DNA from: Pseudomonas sp. LS1212
GTDB lineage: Bacteria; Pseudomonadota; Gammaproteobacteria; Pseudomonadales; Pseudomonadaceae
DNA length: 64,000 nucleotides
Assembly (NCBI RefSeq): GCF_024741815.1
Contig: NZ_CP102951.1
Coordinates: 4,478,001 to 4,542,000, forward strand
Reading direction: 5' to 3'
Shown here: positions 52,174-61,686 of the stretch, piece after piece
Position numbering within the stretch: the first letter of the stretch is position 1
How the letters are laid out: each line of letters starts with the position of its first letter
Program-made: the position numbers and the translations under genes
The notes under the pieces: generated by a model
The model's database searches: none
What the model saw: the letters and a program-made list of their open reading frames with translations, nothing else
What the model was told of the DNA's origin: nothing

Positions 52174-53712
52174 ATGCCCCACTCCACCTTGCCAACGCCA
52201 CCTTTGGCCGAAATCTATGACCTCGCTGTCATCGGTGGCGGCATCAATGGCGTGGGGATCGCAGCCGATGCGGCAGGACGCGGCCTTTCTGTTTTTCTTT
52301 GTGAGAACGATGACCTGGCCAGCCACACCTCTTCGGCCAGCAGCAAGCTGATCCACGGCGGCCTGCGCTACCTCGAGCATTACGAGTTCCGCCTGGTGCG
52401 CGAAGCCCTCGCCGAACGCGAAGTGCTGCTCCGCAAGGCACCGCACATCGTCAAGCCCATGCGTTTCGTCTTGCCGCATCGCCCGCACCTGCGTCCGGCC
52501 TGGATGATCCGCGCCGGCCTGTTCCTCTATGACCATCTGGGCAAGCGGGAAAAACTCGCAGGTTCGCGCACCCTGCATCTGGGCGCAGAAAGCCCGCTCA
52601 AGGCTGACATCACCCGCGCGTTCGAATACTCCGATTGCGCCGTGGACGATGCGCGCCTGGTGGTGCTCAATGCCATGGCCGCCCGTGAACAGGGTGCCCA
52701 CATCCATACCCGCACCCGTTGCGTGAATGCCCACCGCATCAAAGATTACTGGCATGTACACCTGGAGCGCGCCGACGGCAGCCTGTTCTCGATTCGCGCC
52801 AAGGCGCTGGTCAATGCCGCAGGCCCCTGGGTGGCCAAGTTCATCCGTGATGACTTGAAGCTGGAATCGCCTTACGGCATTCGTTTGATTCAGGGCAGCC
52901 ACCTGATCGTGCCGAAACTGTATGAAGGCGAACATGCCTACATCCTGCAGAACGAAGACCAGCGCATCGTTTTCGCTATTCCGTATCTGGAGCGCTTCAC
53001 CCTGATCGGGACCACCGACCGTGAGTACCAGGGCGATCCGGCCAAGGTCGCCATCACTGAAGCGGAAACCGATTACTTGCTCAACGTGGTCAATGCGCAC
53101 TTCACCCGGCAGCTCGAGCGTAGCGATATCCTGAACACCTTCTCCGGTGTCCGCCCACTGTGCAATGACGAATCGGACAACCCTTCGGCGGTCACTCGCG
53201 ACTACACCCTGGCACTGTCCTCGTCGCCCGGTGAAGCGCCATTGTTGTCGGTATTCGGTGGCAAGCTGACCACCTACCGCAAGCTGGCCGAATCGGCGAT
53301 GGCCCAACTCAAGCCCTTCTTCACCCACATGAAAGGCAACTGGACCGCCACGTCCACCCTGCCCGGCGGCGAAGACATGAGCACCACGCTGGCCCTGGCC
53401 GATGCGATCCTGGCGCGCTTTGGCTGGCTGCCGGCCCCCATCGCAAGGCGTTGGTCGACCACCTATGGCAGCCGCACCTGGCGCCTGCTCGAAGGCGTGC
53501 AAGGGCCGGACGACCTGGGCGAACTGATCGGGGGCGGCCTCTATACCCGCGAAGTCGACTACCTGTGCAGCGAAGAGTGGGTGGTCAACGCCCAGGACAT
53601 CTTGTGGCGCCGCACCAAGCTGGGTCTGTTCACCACGCTGCACGAGCAGGAGCAATTGCAGCGCTACCTGGACAAGGTCGAACTCAACAGACACAAGATC
53701 GAAGCCGCCTGA
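52174..53712 (+). CDS. glpD: Aerobic glycerol-3-phosphate dehydrogenase
   Basis: A 512-residue membrane-associated FAD enzyme oxidising glycerol 3-phosphate to dihydroxyacetone phosphate and feeding quinones. FAD-binding motif: DLAVIGGGINGVGIAADAAGRG; SSKLIHGGLRYLEHYEFRLV, the later IPYLERFTLIGTTDREYQGD, and FSGVRPLCNDE are family segments. The C-terminal 100 residues form the GlpD cap domain. It completes the route from glycerol with GlpF and GlpK. A terminator follows. Confidence 0.97.
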   Translation: MPHSTLPTPPLAEIYDLAVIGGGINGVGIAADAAGRGLSVFLCENDDLASHTSSASSKLIHGGLRYLEHYEFRLVREALAEREVLLRKAPHIVKPMRFVLPHRPHLRPAWMIRAGLFLYDHLGKREKLAGSRTLHLGAESPLKADITRAFEYSDCAVDDARLVVLNAMAAREQGAHIHTRTRCVNAHRIKDYWHVHLERADGSLFSIRAKALVNAAGPWVAKFIRDDLKLESPYGIRLIQGSHLIVPKLYEGEHAYILQNEDQRIVFAIPYLERFTLIGTTDREYQGDPAKVAITEAETDYLLNVVNAHFTRQLERSDILNTFSGVRPLCNDESDNPSAVTRDYTLALSSSPGEAPLLSVFGGKLTTYRKLAESAMAQLKPFFTHMKGNWTATSTLPGGEDMSTTLALADAILARFGWLPAPIARRWSTTYGSRTWRLLEGVQGPDDLGELIGGGLYTREVDYLCSEEWVVNAQDILWRRTKLGLFTTLHEQEQLQRYLDKVELNRHKIEAA

Positions 53713-53732
53713 CAAGGTGAAAGCCTTACGAG

Positions 53733-53768
53733 AACGCCTCGCCGTGCCTTGCACCGCGAGGCGTTTTG
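53733..53768 (+). terminator. Rho-independent terminator of glpD
   Basis: AACGCCTCGC at 53733-53742 pairs with GCGAGGCGTT at 53756-53765, followed by TTTGC. The 10-bp stem has a 13-base loop. Confidence 0.8.
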
Positions 53769-53916
53769 CTTTGCAGCAAACCACCTGCGCTTCAGTCGGT
53801 TTTCCGAACGATAGTTCCACGCACATTCGGCATTCCGTACGAAACAAGGTATCCCGCAACCTTCAATAAATATTAATCTCCTTTAAATTCATATAGTTAG
53901 CAATGTATGCCTGGCC

Positions 53917-53932
53917 TGGCACGAGTCATGCT
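53917..53932 (+). promoter_or_regulatory. Sigma-54 (RpoN) -24/-12 promoter of aatJQMP
   Basis: TGGCACGAGTCATGCT matches the consensus TGGCACG-N4-TTGCW except for one base, with GG at 53918-53919 and GC at 53930-53931, exactly 12 bp apart. AauR, encoded at 59148, is a sigma-54 activator of this transporter in Pseudomonas, which fits well. Confidence 0.85.
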
Positions 53933-54032
53933 CTACACTCTCACCGAATGCGCAAACGCTTCATTGCTGTATTCGCTGAACGAAAGGGCCCAGCAAAGGC
54001 CTCATAAAAAAAACAACGTCGAGGAAAGTTTG

Positions 54033-54947
54033 ATGCGTATCGTTCCCCATCTTTTGGGCGCAGCCATTGCTGCCGCTCTGATTAGCACTCCAGTTTTCGC
54101 CGCCGAATTGACCGGCACACTGAAGAAAATCAAAGAGTCCGGCACCATTACCCTGGGGCACCGCGACGCTTCCATTCCGTTTTCCTATATCGCGGACGCT
54201 TCGGGCAAACCCGTCGGCTATTCCCACGATATCCAACTCAAAGTCGTCGAAGCCCTGAAAAAGGACCTCGACATGCCGGACCTCAAGGTCAAGTACAACC
54301 TGGTCACCTCCCAGACTCGCATCCCGCTGGTGCAGAACGGCACCGTCGACCTGGAATGCGGTTCGACCACCAACAACGTTGAACGTCAGCAACAAGTCGC
54401 CTTCTCGGTAGGCATCTTCGAAATCGGCACCAAGCTGCTGGCCAAGAAAGACTCCGCCTACAAGGACTTCCCCGACCTGAAAGGCAAGAACGTCGTCACC
54501 ACCGCCGGTACCACTTCCGAGCGCATCCTCAAGTCGATGAATGCCGACAAGCAAATGGGCATGAACATCATCTCGGCCAAGGACCACGGCGAATCCTTCC
54601 AGATGCTCGAAACCGGCCGCGCAGTCGCCTTCATGATGGACGATGCCCTGCTCGCCGGTGAGATGGCCAAGGCCAAGAAGCCGACGGACTGGGTCGTGAC
54701 CGGCACCCCGCAATCCTTTGAAGTCTACGGCTGCATGGTGCGCAAGGGCGACGAGCCGTTCAAGAAGGCCGTCGACGACGCCATCAAGGCCACCTACGCC
54801 TCGGGCGAGATCAACAAGATCTACGAAAAATGGTTCATGCAACCAATCCCGCCGAAGGGCTTGAACCTGATGTTCCCGATGAGCGAAGAGCTCAAGGCGC
54901 TGATTGCCAATCCCACCGATAAAGCCGCTGACGAAAAAAAATCCTGA
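54033..54947 (+). CDS. aatJ: Glutamate/aspartate periplasmic binding protein AatJ
   Basis: A 304-residue binding protein of the GltI/AatJ type for acidic amino acids. The signal peptide ends at ..STPVFA (about residue 24). Signature segments: GTLKKIKESGTITLGHRDASI, FSYIADASGKPVGYSHDI, NLVTSQTRIPLVQNGTVDLE and CGSTTNNVERQQ. ATG 54033 opens the signal peptide with GAGGAAAG upstream; the open frame extends to 53907 across the promoter, which cannot be coding. The first gene of aatJQMP. Confidence 0.95.
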   Translation: MRIVPHLLGAAIAAALISTPVFAAELTGTLKKIKESGTITLGHRDASIPFSYIADASGKPVGYSHDIQLKVVEALKKDLDMPDLKVKYNLVTSQTRIPLVQNGTVDLECGSTTNNVERQQQVAFSVGIFEIGTKLLAKKDSAYKDFPDLKGKNVVTTAGTTSERILKSMNADKQMGMNIISAKDHGESFQMLETGRAVAFMMDDALLAGEMAKAKKPTDWVVTGTPQSFEVYGCMVRKGDEPFKKAVDDAIKATYASGEINKIYEKWFMQPIPPKGLNLMFPMSEELKALIANPTDKAADEKKS

Positions 54948-55037
54948 GCAGTGACTAACCTTTCACTCGAGAGCGCCCCGGGCGCTCTCGAGTGCTCGAA
55001 GGTGCCCGTGAATTGACTGATCCGAGGGGAGACCCTG

Positions 55038-55784
55038 ATGAATTACAACTGGGACTGGGGCGTGTTCTTCAAGTCCACCGGCGTGGGCAGCGAAATCTAT
55101 CTGGACTGGTTCTTTACCGGTCTTGGCTGGACCATCGCCATTGCTATCGCTGCCTGGATAATTGCCTTGCTGCTGGGCTCGGTTCTCGGCGTGATGCGCA
55201 CGGTTCCGAACCGCTGGGTATCGGGCTTTGCAACCGCCTATGTGGAACTCTTTCGTAACGTGCCGCTGCTGGTGCAGCTGTTCATCTGGTACTTCCTGGT
55301 ACCGGATCTGCTGCCGGAAAACCTGCAGGAGTGGTACAAGCAGGACCTCAACCCGACCACCTCGGCATTTCTGAGCGTAGTCGTGTGCCTGGGCCTGTTC
55401 ACCGCCGCCCGGGTCTGCGAACAGGTACGTACCGGTATCCAGGCGCTGCCACGTGGCCAGGAAGCCGCCGCCCGCGCCATGGGTTTCAAACTGCCGCAGG
55501 TCTACTGGAACGTCCTGCTGCCGCAGGCTTACCGGATCATCATTCCGCCGCTCACCTCTGAATTCCTCAACGTGTTCAAGAACTCGTCGGTGGCATCGCT
55601 GATCGGGCTGATGGAGCTGCTCGCGCAGACCAAGCAGACGGCCGAGTTCTCCGCCAACCTGTTTGAAGCCTTCACCCTGGCGACCCTGATCTACTTCACC
55701 TTGAACATGGGCCTGATGCTGCTGATGCGCCTGGTCGAGAAGAAAGTCTCTGTACCCGGCCTGATTTCCGTGGGGGGTAAATAA
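55038..55784 (+). CDS. aatQ: Acidic amino-acid ABC transporter permease AatQ
   Basis: A 248-residue permease of the GltJ/AatQ type. The EAA loop region is ALPRGQEAAARAMGFKLPQVY, preceded by YVELFRNVPLLVQLFIWYF. It starts with the periplasmic-side MNYNWDWGVFFK. Its last base is shared with the start of the next gene. Confidence 0.95.
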   Translation: MNYNWDWGVFFKSTGVGSEIYLDWFFTGLGWTIAIAIAAWIIALLLGSVLGVMRTVPNRWVSGFATAYVELFRNVPLLVQLFIWYFLVPDLLPENLQEWYKQDLNPTTSAFLSVVVCLGLFTAARVCEQVRTGIQALPRGQEAAARAMGFKLPQVYWNVLLPQAYRIIIPPLTSEFLNVFKNSSVASLIGLMELLAQTKQTAEFSANLFEAFTLATLIYFTLNMGLMLLMRLVEKKVSVPGLISVGGK

Positions 55785-56449
55785 TGGACTTCAGTGGAAT
55801 CATTCCCTCCCTGCCAGGCATGTGGAACGGCATGGTCATGACCCTGCAGCTGATGGTTCTCGGGGTTATCGGCGGTATCGCCCTGGGCACTATCCTGGCA
55901 CTGATGCGGTTGTCCTCGAACAAACTGCTGAGCAACATTGCCGGCGCCTACGTGAACTACTTTCGCTCCATTCCGCTGCTGCTGGTCATTACCTGGTTCT
56001 ACCTGGCGGTGCCGTTCGTGCTGCGCTGGATCACCGGCGAAGACACGCCGGTGGGTGCGTTCACTTCGTGCCTGGTCGCCTTCATGATGTTCGAAGCGGC
56101 GTACTTCTGCGAAATCGTCCGTGCCGGCGTACAATCGATCTCCAAGGGACAGATGGGCGCCGCCCAGGCGCTGGGCATGAACTATGGCCAGACCATGCGC
56201 CTGATCATCCTGCCCCAGGCGTTCCGCAAGATGACCCCGCTGCTGCTGCAGCAGAGCATCATCCTGTTCCAGGACACCTCGCTGGTCTATGCCGTCGGCC
56301 TGGTGGACTTCCTCAACTCCGCACGTGCCAGTGGTGACATCATCGGACGCTCCAACGAGTTCCTGGTCTTCGCCGGTGTCGTGTACTTCGCCATCAGCTT
56401 CTCCGCCTCCTTCCTGGTCAAGCGCCTGCAAAAAAGGTTAACCGTATGA
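55784..56449 (+). CDS. aatM: Acidic amino-acid ABC transporter permease AatM
   Basis: A 221-residue partner permease of the GltK/AatM type. The EAA loop is SKGQMGAAQALGMNYGQTMR; YVNYFRSIPLLLVITWFYLAVPF is the helix before it. Starts with the last A of the aatQ stop codon (TAATG), and its own stop overlaps aatP by 4 bp. Confidence 0.95.
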   Translation: MDFSGIIPSLPGMWNGMVMTLQLMVLGVIGGIALGTILALMRLSSNKLLSNIAGAYVNYFRSIPLLLVITWFYLAVPFVLRWITGEDTPVGAFTSCLVAFMMFEAAYFCEIVRAGVQSISKGQMGAAQALGMNYGQTMRLIILPQAFRKMTPLLLQQSIILFQDTSLVYAVGLVDFLNSARASGDIIGRSNEFLVFAGVVYFAISFSASFLVKRLQKRLTV

Positions 56450-57180
56450 TCTCTATCAAGAACGTCAACAAGTGGTATGGAGACTTCCAGGTGCTGACCG
56501 ATTGCACCACGGAGGTCAAGAAAGGTGAAGTGGTGGTGGTCTGCGGCCCTTCGGGCTCGGGCAAATCCACCCTGATCAAATGCGTCAACGCCCTGGAACC
56601 GTTCCAGAAAGGTGACGTCGTGGTCGACGGCACGTCGATCGCCGATCCGAAGACCAACCTGCCCAAGCTGCGCTCGCGGGTCGGCATGGTGTTCCAGCAT
56701 TTCGAACTGTTTCCGCACCTGACCATCACCGAGAACCTGACCATCGCGCAGATCAAGGTACTGGGCCGCAGCAAGGAAGAAGCCACCAAGAAGGGCCTGC
56801 AACTGCTTGAGCGCGTCGGCCTTTCGGCCCATGCGCACAAGCACCCGGGGCAGCTGTCCGGCGGCCAGCAACAGCGTGTGGCGATTGCCCGCGCCCTGGC
56901 CATGGACCCGATCGTCATGCTGTTCGACGAACCGACCTCGGCCCTGGACCCGGAAATGGTCAACGAAGTGCTCGACGTGATGGTGCAACTGGCCCACGAA
57001 GGCATGACCATGATGTGCGTCACCCACGAGATGGGCTTCGCCCGCAAGGTCGCCAACCGGGTGATCTTCATGGACCAGGGCAAGATCATCGAGGACTGCC
57101 CGAAGGATGATTTCTTCGGTGACAGGGGCGCCCGGCATGAGCGCACCCAGCACTTCCTCGACAAGATCCTCCAGCACTAA
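56446..57180 (+). CDS. aatP: Acidic amino-acid ABC transporter ATPase AatP
   Basis: A 244-residue ATPase of the GltL type. Walker A GPSGSGKST, signature LSGGQQQRVAIARAL, Walker B VMLFDEPTSALDPE, switch His in CVTHEMGFA. It energises AatQM for glutamate and aspartate import. Ends in KILQH. The following aauS begins 63 bp later, probably in the same transcription unit or its own. Confidence 0.95.
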   Translation: MISIKNVNKWYGDFQVLTDCTTEVKKGEVVVVCGPSGSGKSTLIKCVNALEPFQKGDVVVDGTSIADPKTNLPKLRSRVGMVFQHFELFPHLTITENLTIAQIKVLGRSKEEATKKGLQLLERVGLSAHAHKHPGQLSGGQQQRVAIARALAMDPIVMLFDEPTSALDPEMVNEVLDVMVQLAHEGMTMMCVTHEMGFARKVANRVIFMDQGKIIEDCPKDDFFGDRGARHERTQHFLDKILQH

Positions 57181-57243
57181 GGTCGGTTGCCCTGTGCCCG
57201 GCTCCGTCGGGCACAGGCTGCTGGTCGTACCAAGGCGACTGTG

Positions 57244-59151
57244 ATGAAATGCGACCCCACCCTTTATCGCGCATCCAAGCCCGCCCTTGCCGTGAAACCC
57301 CGCCTGATCCGACATTTTTTCCTGCCGCCACTGATCATCCTGCTGATGCTCGGCCTGGGTTACGCCGGCTATCTGTTCAGTGAGCGCAACGGTATCCGCA
57401 CGCTGAGCGAAAACGGCGAACGGCAGCTGGAGCTGCACGCACGCGCGGTCGAAAGCGAAATCAGCAAATACACCTACCTGCCGAGCCTGCTCGAGCTGGA
57501 AGACAACGTCTCGAAACTGCTCACCGAGCCCGATGGCGCGCATCGCCAAGCCGTCAACACCTACCTTGAAGGGCTGAACCGTCGCAGCCGCAGCCGAGCG
57601 ATCTACGTGCTCGATACCACCGGCCGCGTGCAGGCGACCAGCAACTGGCGCGACATCGACAGCTACCTGGGCGAAGACCTCTCTTTCCGTGCCTATTTCC
57701 AGGATGCGGTGCGGGGGCAACCCGGCCGTTTCTATGGCATCGGCAGCACCACCGGCGAGCCTGGCTATTACTTGGCCCATGGCTTGGAAGAGCATGGCAA
57801 GGTGATCGGCGTGGCGGTGATCAAGGTGCGCATGGAAGCCCTCGAAGAGCGCTGGCAACGGGCCCGCCTGGAAGCTTTCGTCAGCGACGAGAACGGCATC
57901 ATCATTCTCTCCAGCGATCCGGCCCGGCGCCTCAAATCGGTCCGCCCGCTCACCCCGGAAATCAAGGAGCGCCTGGCGCGCAGCCTGCAATACTACTGGT
58001 GGCCGCTCAACGAATTGCAACCGCTGGCACGCGAACGCCTCAGCGAGAACGTCGAAAAGCTGACCTTCCCGGCCAATGCCGAGCTGAGCACCGGTGAACA
58101 CGAAGTCAGTTACCTGGCGCAAACCCGCCGACTGATCGACACCCCTTGGCGCTTCACCTTGCTGACGCCTCTGCAGGACCTGCGGCATGAGGCGATCACC
58201 CAGGGCGTGCTGGTCGGCGTGGCGTTCGCGCTGCTGGCCATTCTGCTGATCGCCTGGAACGAGCGGCGCAAAGTCATCGCCACCCGCCTGGCCGCACGCG
58301 AGGCGCTGGAAGAAGCCAACAGCCAGCTGGAACGCAAGATCACCGACCGAACCGCAGACCTGCGCGCCAGCAACGAGCGTCTCAAAGGCCAGATCCGCGA
58401 GCGCCGGCACGCAGAGGAAACCCTGCGCCGGGCCCAGGACGAACTGGTCCAGGCCGGCAAGCTGGCCGCCATCGGGCAAATGTCCACCAGCATTGCCCAC
58501 GAGCTCAACCAACCGCTGGCGGCCTTGCGCACGCTATCGGGCAATACCGTGCGCTTCCTCGAGCGCGGTGCGCTGGACACCGCCAGCACCAACCTGCGGA
58601 CCATGAACGAACTGATCGATCGCATGGGCCGGATCACCGCCAGCCTGCGCTCCTTCGCCCGGCGCGGCGAAGATCGCGGCGAAGCGTCCCTGGCCAAGGC
58701 CGTGGACGCCGCCTTGCAGGTGTTGGGCAGCCGCCTGGAAGGCAGTAAACTCCAATTGCACCACGACTTCAGCGACCAGCAGCTGACCATCGACCAGACC
58801 CGCCTGGAGCAAATCCTGGTCAACCTGATCGGCAACGCTCTGGATGCCATGCAGGCACAACCGCAGCCTGAACTCTGGCTGGAGGGCGAGCTGGCGGGCG
58901 ATAAATACCGCTTGCGCGTGCGCGACAATGGCCATGGCATCGACTCCGAGGCGCGCAAGCACCTGTTTGAACCCTTTTTCACCACCAAGCCCGGGGAACA
59001 GGGGCTGGGCCTTGGCTTGACCCTGTCCGCCAGCCTTGCCGCGGCCGCCGGCGGCAGTCTCAGTGTCGAACATCCCGCCAGCGGCGGGACCGCATTCGTC
59101 CTGAGCCTGCCTTTGCTTAACGCCCCCTCTCAGCCAGCCGAGCCGATATGA
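57244..59151 (+). CDS. aauS: Sensor histidine kinase AauS
   Basis: A 635-residue DctB-like kinase sensing acidic amino acids. The first membrane helix is about residues 20-45 (FFLPPLIILLMLGLGYAGYLF). A periplasmic double-PDC sensor domain covers 46-315 (RAIYVLDTTGRVQATSNWRD, FRAYFQDAVRGQPGRFYGIG), and the second helix 320-340. A coiled coil (EALEEANSQLERKI) leads to the H-box SIAHELNQPLAALRTLSG with H419, then N, G1 (DNGHGID), F and G2 boxes. ATG 57244 is used; GTG 57241 is equally possible. The stop overlaps aauR by 4 bp. Confidence 0.93.
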   Translation: MKCDPTLYRASKPALAVKPRLIRHFFLPPLIILLMLGLGYAGYLFSERNGIRTLSENGERQLELHARAVESEISKYTYLPSLLELEDNVSKLLTEPDGAHRQAVNTYLEGLNRRSRSRAIYVLDTTGRVQATSNWRDIDSYLGEDLSFRAYFQDAVRGQPGRFYGIGSTTGEPGYYLAHGLEEHGKVIGVAVIKVRMEALEERWQRARLEAFVSDENGIIILSSDPARRLKSVRPLTPEIKERLARSLQYYWWPLNELQPLARERLSENVEKLTFPANAELSTGEHEVSYLAQTRRLIDTPWRFTLLTPLQDLRHEAITQGVLVGVAFALLAILLIAWNERRKVIATRLAAREALEEANSQLERKITDRTADLRASNERLKGQIRERRHAEETLRRAQDELVQAGKLAAIGQMSTSIAHELNQPLAALRTLSGNTVRFLERGALDTASTNLRTMNELIDRMGRITASLRSFARRGEDRGEASLAKAVDAALQVLGSRLEGSKLQLHHDFSDQQLTIDQTRLEQILVNLIGNALDAMQAQPQPELWLEGELAGDKYRLRVRDNGHGIDSEARKHLFEPFFTTKPGEQGLGLGLTLSASLAAAAGGSLSVEHPASGGTAFVLSLPLLNAPSQPAEPI

Positions 59152-60476
59152 ACACTTCTCCCCTTACCGTTCTGATCGTCGAAGACGACCCGCATGTGTT
59201 GCTCGGGTGCCAGCAGGCGCTGGCCCTGGAGGACATCGTCAGCGTAGGCGTTGGCAGTGCCGAAGAGGCACTGGAGCGCATCGGCGATGACTTCGCCGGG
59301 ATCGTCGTCAGTGATATCCGCCTGCCGGGCATCGACGGCCTGGAGCTGTTGACCCGGCTCAAGGCACGCGACCGCAGCTTGCCGGTGGTGCTGATCACCG
59401 GGCACGGCGACATCAACATGGCGGTGGGTGCCATGCGCGACGGCGCCTACGATTTCATGGAGAAACCATTCTCGCCCGAACGCCTGGTCGACGTCGTGCG
59501 TCGGGCGCTCGAACAGCGCAGCCTGGCCCGGGAAGTCTTCTCGTTGCGCCGGCAACTGGCCGAACGCAGCTCCCTGGAGGGGCGGATCATCGGGCGTTCG
59601 CAAGCCATGCAGAACCTGCGGGAGTTGATCGCCAACGTCGCCGACACGTCGGCCAACGTGCTGATCGAAGGCGAGACCGGCACCGGCAAGGAACTGGTCG
59701 CCCGTTGCCTGCATGACTTCAGCCGGCGCCAGGCCCAACCCTTCGTTGCCCTGAACTGCGGCGGCCTGCCGGAGAACCTGTTCGAAAGCGAAATTTTCGG
59801 CCATGAAGCCAATGCCTTCACCGGTGCGGGCAAACGCCGCATCGGCAAAATCGAACATGCCAACGGCGGCACGCTGTTTCTCGACGAAGTCGAGAGCATG
59901 CCGATCAACCTGCAGATCAAACTGCTGCGGGTCCTGCAGGAGCGAACCCTGGAGCGCCTGGGCTCGAACCAGAGCATCGCCGTGGATTGCCGGGTCATCG
60001 CGGCGACCAAGTCCGACCTGGACGCCTTGAGCCAGGCCAGCCAGTTCCGTAGCGACCTGTATTACCGTCTCAATGTGGTGACCCTGGAACTGCCGCCGCT
60101 GCGCGAACGTCGCGAGGATATCCTGCAACTGTTCGAGCATTTCCTGGAGCAATCCTCGCTGCGTTTCGACCGCGAAATACCGGAACTCGACAGCCAGACC
60201 CTGTCGCGCCTTGTGGCCCACGACTGGCCCGGCAACGTGCGCGAACTGCGCAACGTCGCCGAGCGTTATGCCCTGGGCCTGCCCGCCTTCAAGAAGCCCG
60301 GCAGCGGCAGCCAGGCCCAGGGTCTGGGTTTTGCCGAGGCCGTGGAAGCCTTTGAAAGAAACCTGCTCAGCGATGCCCTGCAACGCACCGGCGGCAACTT
60401 GAGCCAGGCCAGCCAGGAGCTGGGCATGGCCAAGACCACCCTGTTCGACAAGGTCAAGAAATACGGCCTGGGTTGA
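59148..60476 (+). CDS. aauR: Sigma-54-dependent response regulator AauR
   Basis: A 442-residue DctD-like activator. The receiver has D56 in IVVSDIRLPGIDG. The AAA+ domain has Walker A GETGTGKELV, the sigma-54 contact loop ANAFTGAGKRR (GAFTGA variant with N for G), Walker B GGTLFLDEVESMP, and the DWPGNVRELRN motif. The C-terminal Fis-like HTH is GGNLSQASQELGMAKTTLFDKVK. It should drive the sigma-54 promoter at 53917. Confidence 0.93.
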   Translation: MNTSPLTVLIVEDDPHVLLGCQQALALEDIVSVGVGSAEEALERIGDDFAGIVVSDIRLPGIDGLELLTRLKARDRSLPVVLITGHGDINMAVGAMRDGAYDFMEKPFSPERLVDVVRRALEQRSLAREVFSLRRQLAERSSLEGRIIGRSQAMQNLRELIANVADTSANVLIEGETGTGKELVARCLHDFSRRQAQPFVALNCGGLPENLFESEIFGHEANAFTGAGKRRIGKIEHANGGTLFLDEVESMPINLQIKLLRVLQERTLERLGSNQSIAVDCRVIAATKSDLDALSQASQFRSDLYYRLNVVTLELPPLRERREDILQLFEHFLEQSSLRFDREIPELDSQTLSRLVAHDWPGNVRELRNVAERYALGLPAFKKPGSGSQAQGLGFAEAVEAFERNLLSDALQRTGGNLSQASQELGMAKTTLFDKVKKYGLG

Positions 60477-60485
60477 GCCCCGCGC

Positions 60486-61478
60486 TCAAAGCTGCGCCCA
60501 GTGGCTCACATCCTGGCGATGGGCCTTCAGGTAGGGCAGCACGGCCCCCAGCAATGCGCCTTTGAACTGCACTTGAAAGCGATGGGCCAGCCCCGGTATC
60601 AGGCGCAGCTGGCTGCCCTGGATATGCGCCGCCAGGTGCACCCCATGCATGACCGGCAGCAGGGGATCGGCGGTGCCATGCACGACCAGTGCCGGTACTC
60701 TCAACTGGTTGAGCAGTTGGACCCGGCTCGGCTCGGCCAGTATCGCCAGGATCTGCCGCTTCACCCCTTCAGGGTTGAACGCCCGATCATAGGATTCAGC
60801 CGCCTGCTGCAACAGTTGCTCGCGATCGTCGCTGACCTTCGGGCTGCCCAGGGCGGCCAGCAGGTCGGCCTGTTGCTCGAGGGCGACCTGGCGATTGGGT
60901 GCGCTGCGTTTAGCCAGCAGCTGCAAGAGTTCCGGGTTGGGTGCCGGCAGGCCCTCGGCACCGGAGCTGGACATGATCAGGGTCAGGCTCTCGACCCGCT
61001 GCGGCGCCATGGCGGCCATGTGCTGAGCGATCATCCCGCCCATGCTGGCGCCCAGCACATGGAACTGTCCAACCTGCAGGCTATCCATCAAGCCCAGCGC
61101 GTCGTCGGCCATATCGGTCAGGGTATAGGGCGCCGAAACCTCCAGGCCGAGTTTATGGCGCAGCACTTCGTAGGTCAGGTTGGCGCTCGCCGGGGGCTGG
61201 TTCCAGCTGGACAGTCCGACATCGCGATTGTCATAGCGGATGACCCGAAAGCCCTGCTGGCAGAGCGCGACCACCACTTCGTCGGGCCAATGGATGAGCT
61301 GGCCACCCAGGCCCATGACCAGCAACAATACCGGGTCGGACTCGCGGCCGATGCTCTGGTAGGCAAGGCTGACCTGCGCAAGTACAGCCCGTTCGGTCGG
61401 CACGTCGACGGAGCAGCGCGTTGCTGCAAAGGAAGGAAGGCCGCACAGCAGCGCGGCCAGAAACAGTATTACCCGCAT
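60486..61478 (-). CDS. Secreted alpha/beta hydrolase
   Basis: A 330-residue protein with a signal peptide (MRVILFLAALLCGLPSFA). The alpha/beta-hydrolase core has the oxyanion motif LVMGLGGQLIHW, the nucleophile elbow GASMGG with S145, the acid in VVHGTADPLLPV and the His in IPGLAHRFQ. It is close to haloperoxidase/lipase-like family members; no substrate can be named. It is monocistronic and convergent with aauR (9-bp gap). Confidence 0.85.
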   Translation of the reverse strand: MRVILFLAALLCGLPSFAATRCSVDVPTERAVLAQVSLAYQSIGRESDPVLLLVMGLGGQLIHWPDEVVVALCQQGFRVIRYDNRDVGLSSWNQPPASANLTYEVLRHKLGLEVSAPYTLTDMADDALGLMDSLQVGQFHVLGASMGGMIAQHMAAMAPQRVESLTLIMSSSGAEGLPAPNPELLQLLAKRSAPNRQVALEQQADLLAALGSPKVSDDREQLLQQAAESYDRAFNPEGVKRQILAILAEPSRVQLLNQLRVPALVVHGTADPLLPVMHGVHLAAHIQGSQLRLIPGLAHRFQVQFKGALLGAVLPYLKAHRQDVSHWAQL

Positions 61479-61606
61479 GAAAAAACACCAAACCGCAGAA
61501 CCCCAGTAGAGCGAGAGTCTGATGATGTTTGTTCAAGCGCGCTGCCACAGTTCGATGACAATTTGATGACGGGTGCCGAACGGTCAGAATTTATGTTGTT
61601 CTTTCG

Positions 61607-61674
61607 GGCCTCATCGCTGGCAAGCCAGCTCCTACAGAGTATTGTGCGAGCTGGCTTGCCAGCGATGGGGCCCT
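61607..61674. repeat. REP-like inverted repeat
   Basis: The arm GGGCCTCATCGCTGGCAAGC from 61607, running on to 61632, pairs with 61649-61674 with one mismatch. It shares the 20-bp core GAGCTGGCTTGCCAGCGATG with the element at 26669-26755. It lies downstream of metE and upstream of the hydrolase gene. Confidence 0.88.
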
Positions 61675-61686
61675 AAAAACCAACCA

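Larger units (their letters stand above)
53713..54032. other. Spacer between glpD and aatJ
   Basis: These 320 bases contain the glpD terminator (53733-53768), an A/T-rich stretch (about 53860-53910), the sigma-54 promoter at 53917-53932 and about 100 bases of aatJ leader. I see no gene. Confidence 0.6.

Noticed and set aside
52126..53859. 577-residue open frame opposite glpD
   Set aside because: Shadow of glpD; no ribosome site or recognisable domain.
56287..58512. 741-residue open frame opposite aatP and aauS
   Set aside because: It crosses two real genes and the gap between them; composition is that of a reverse-strand artefact.
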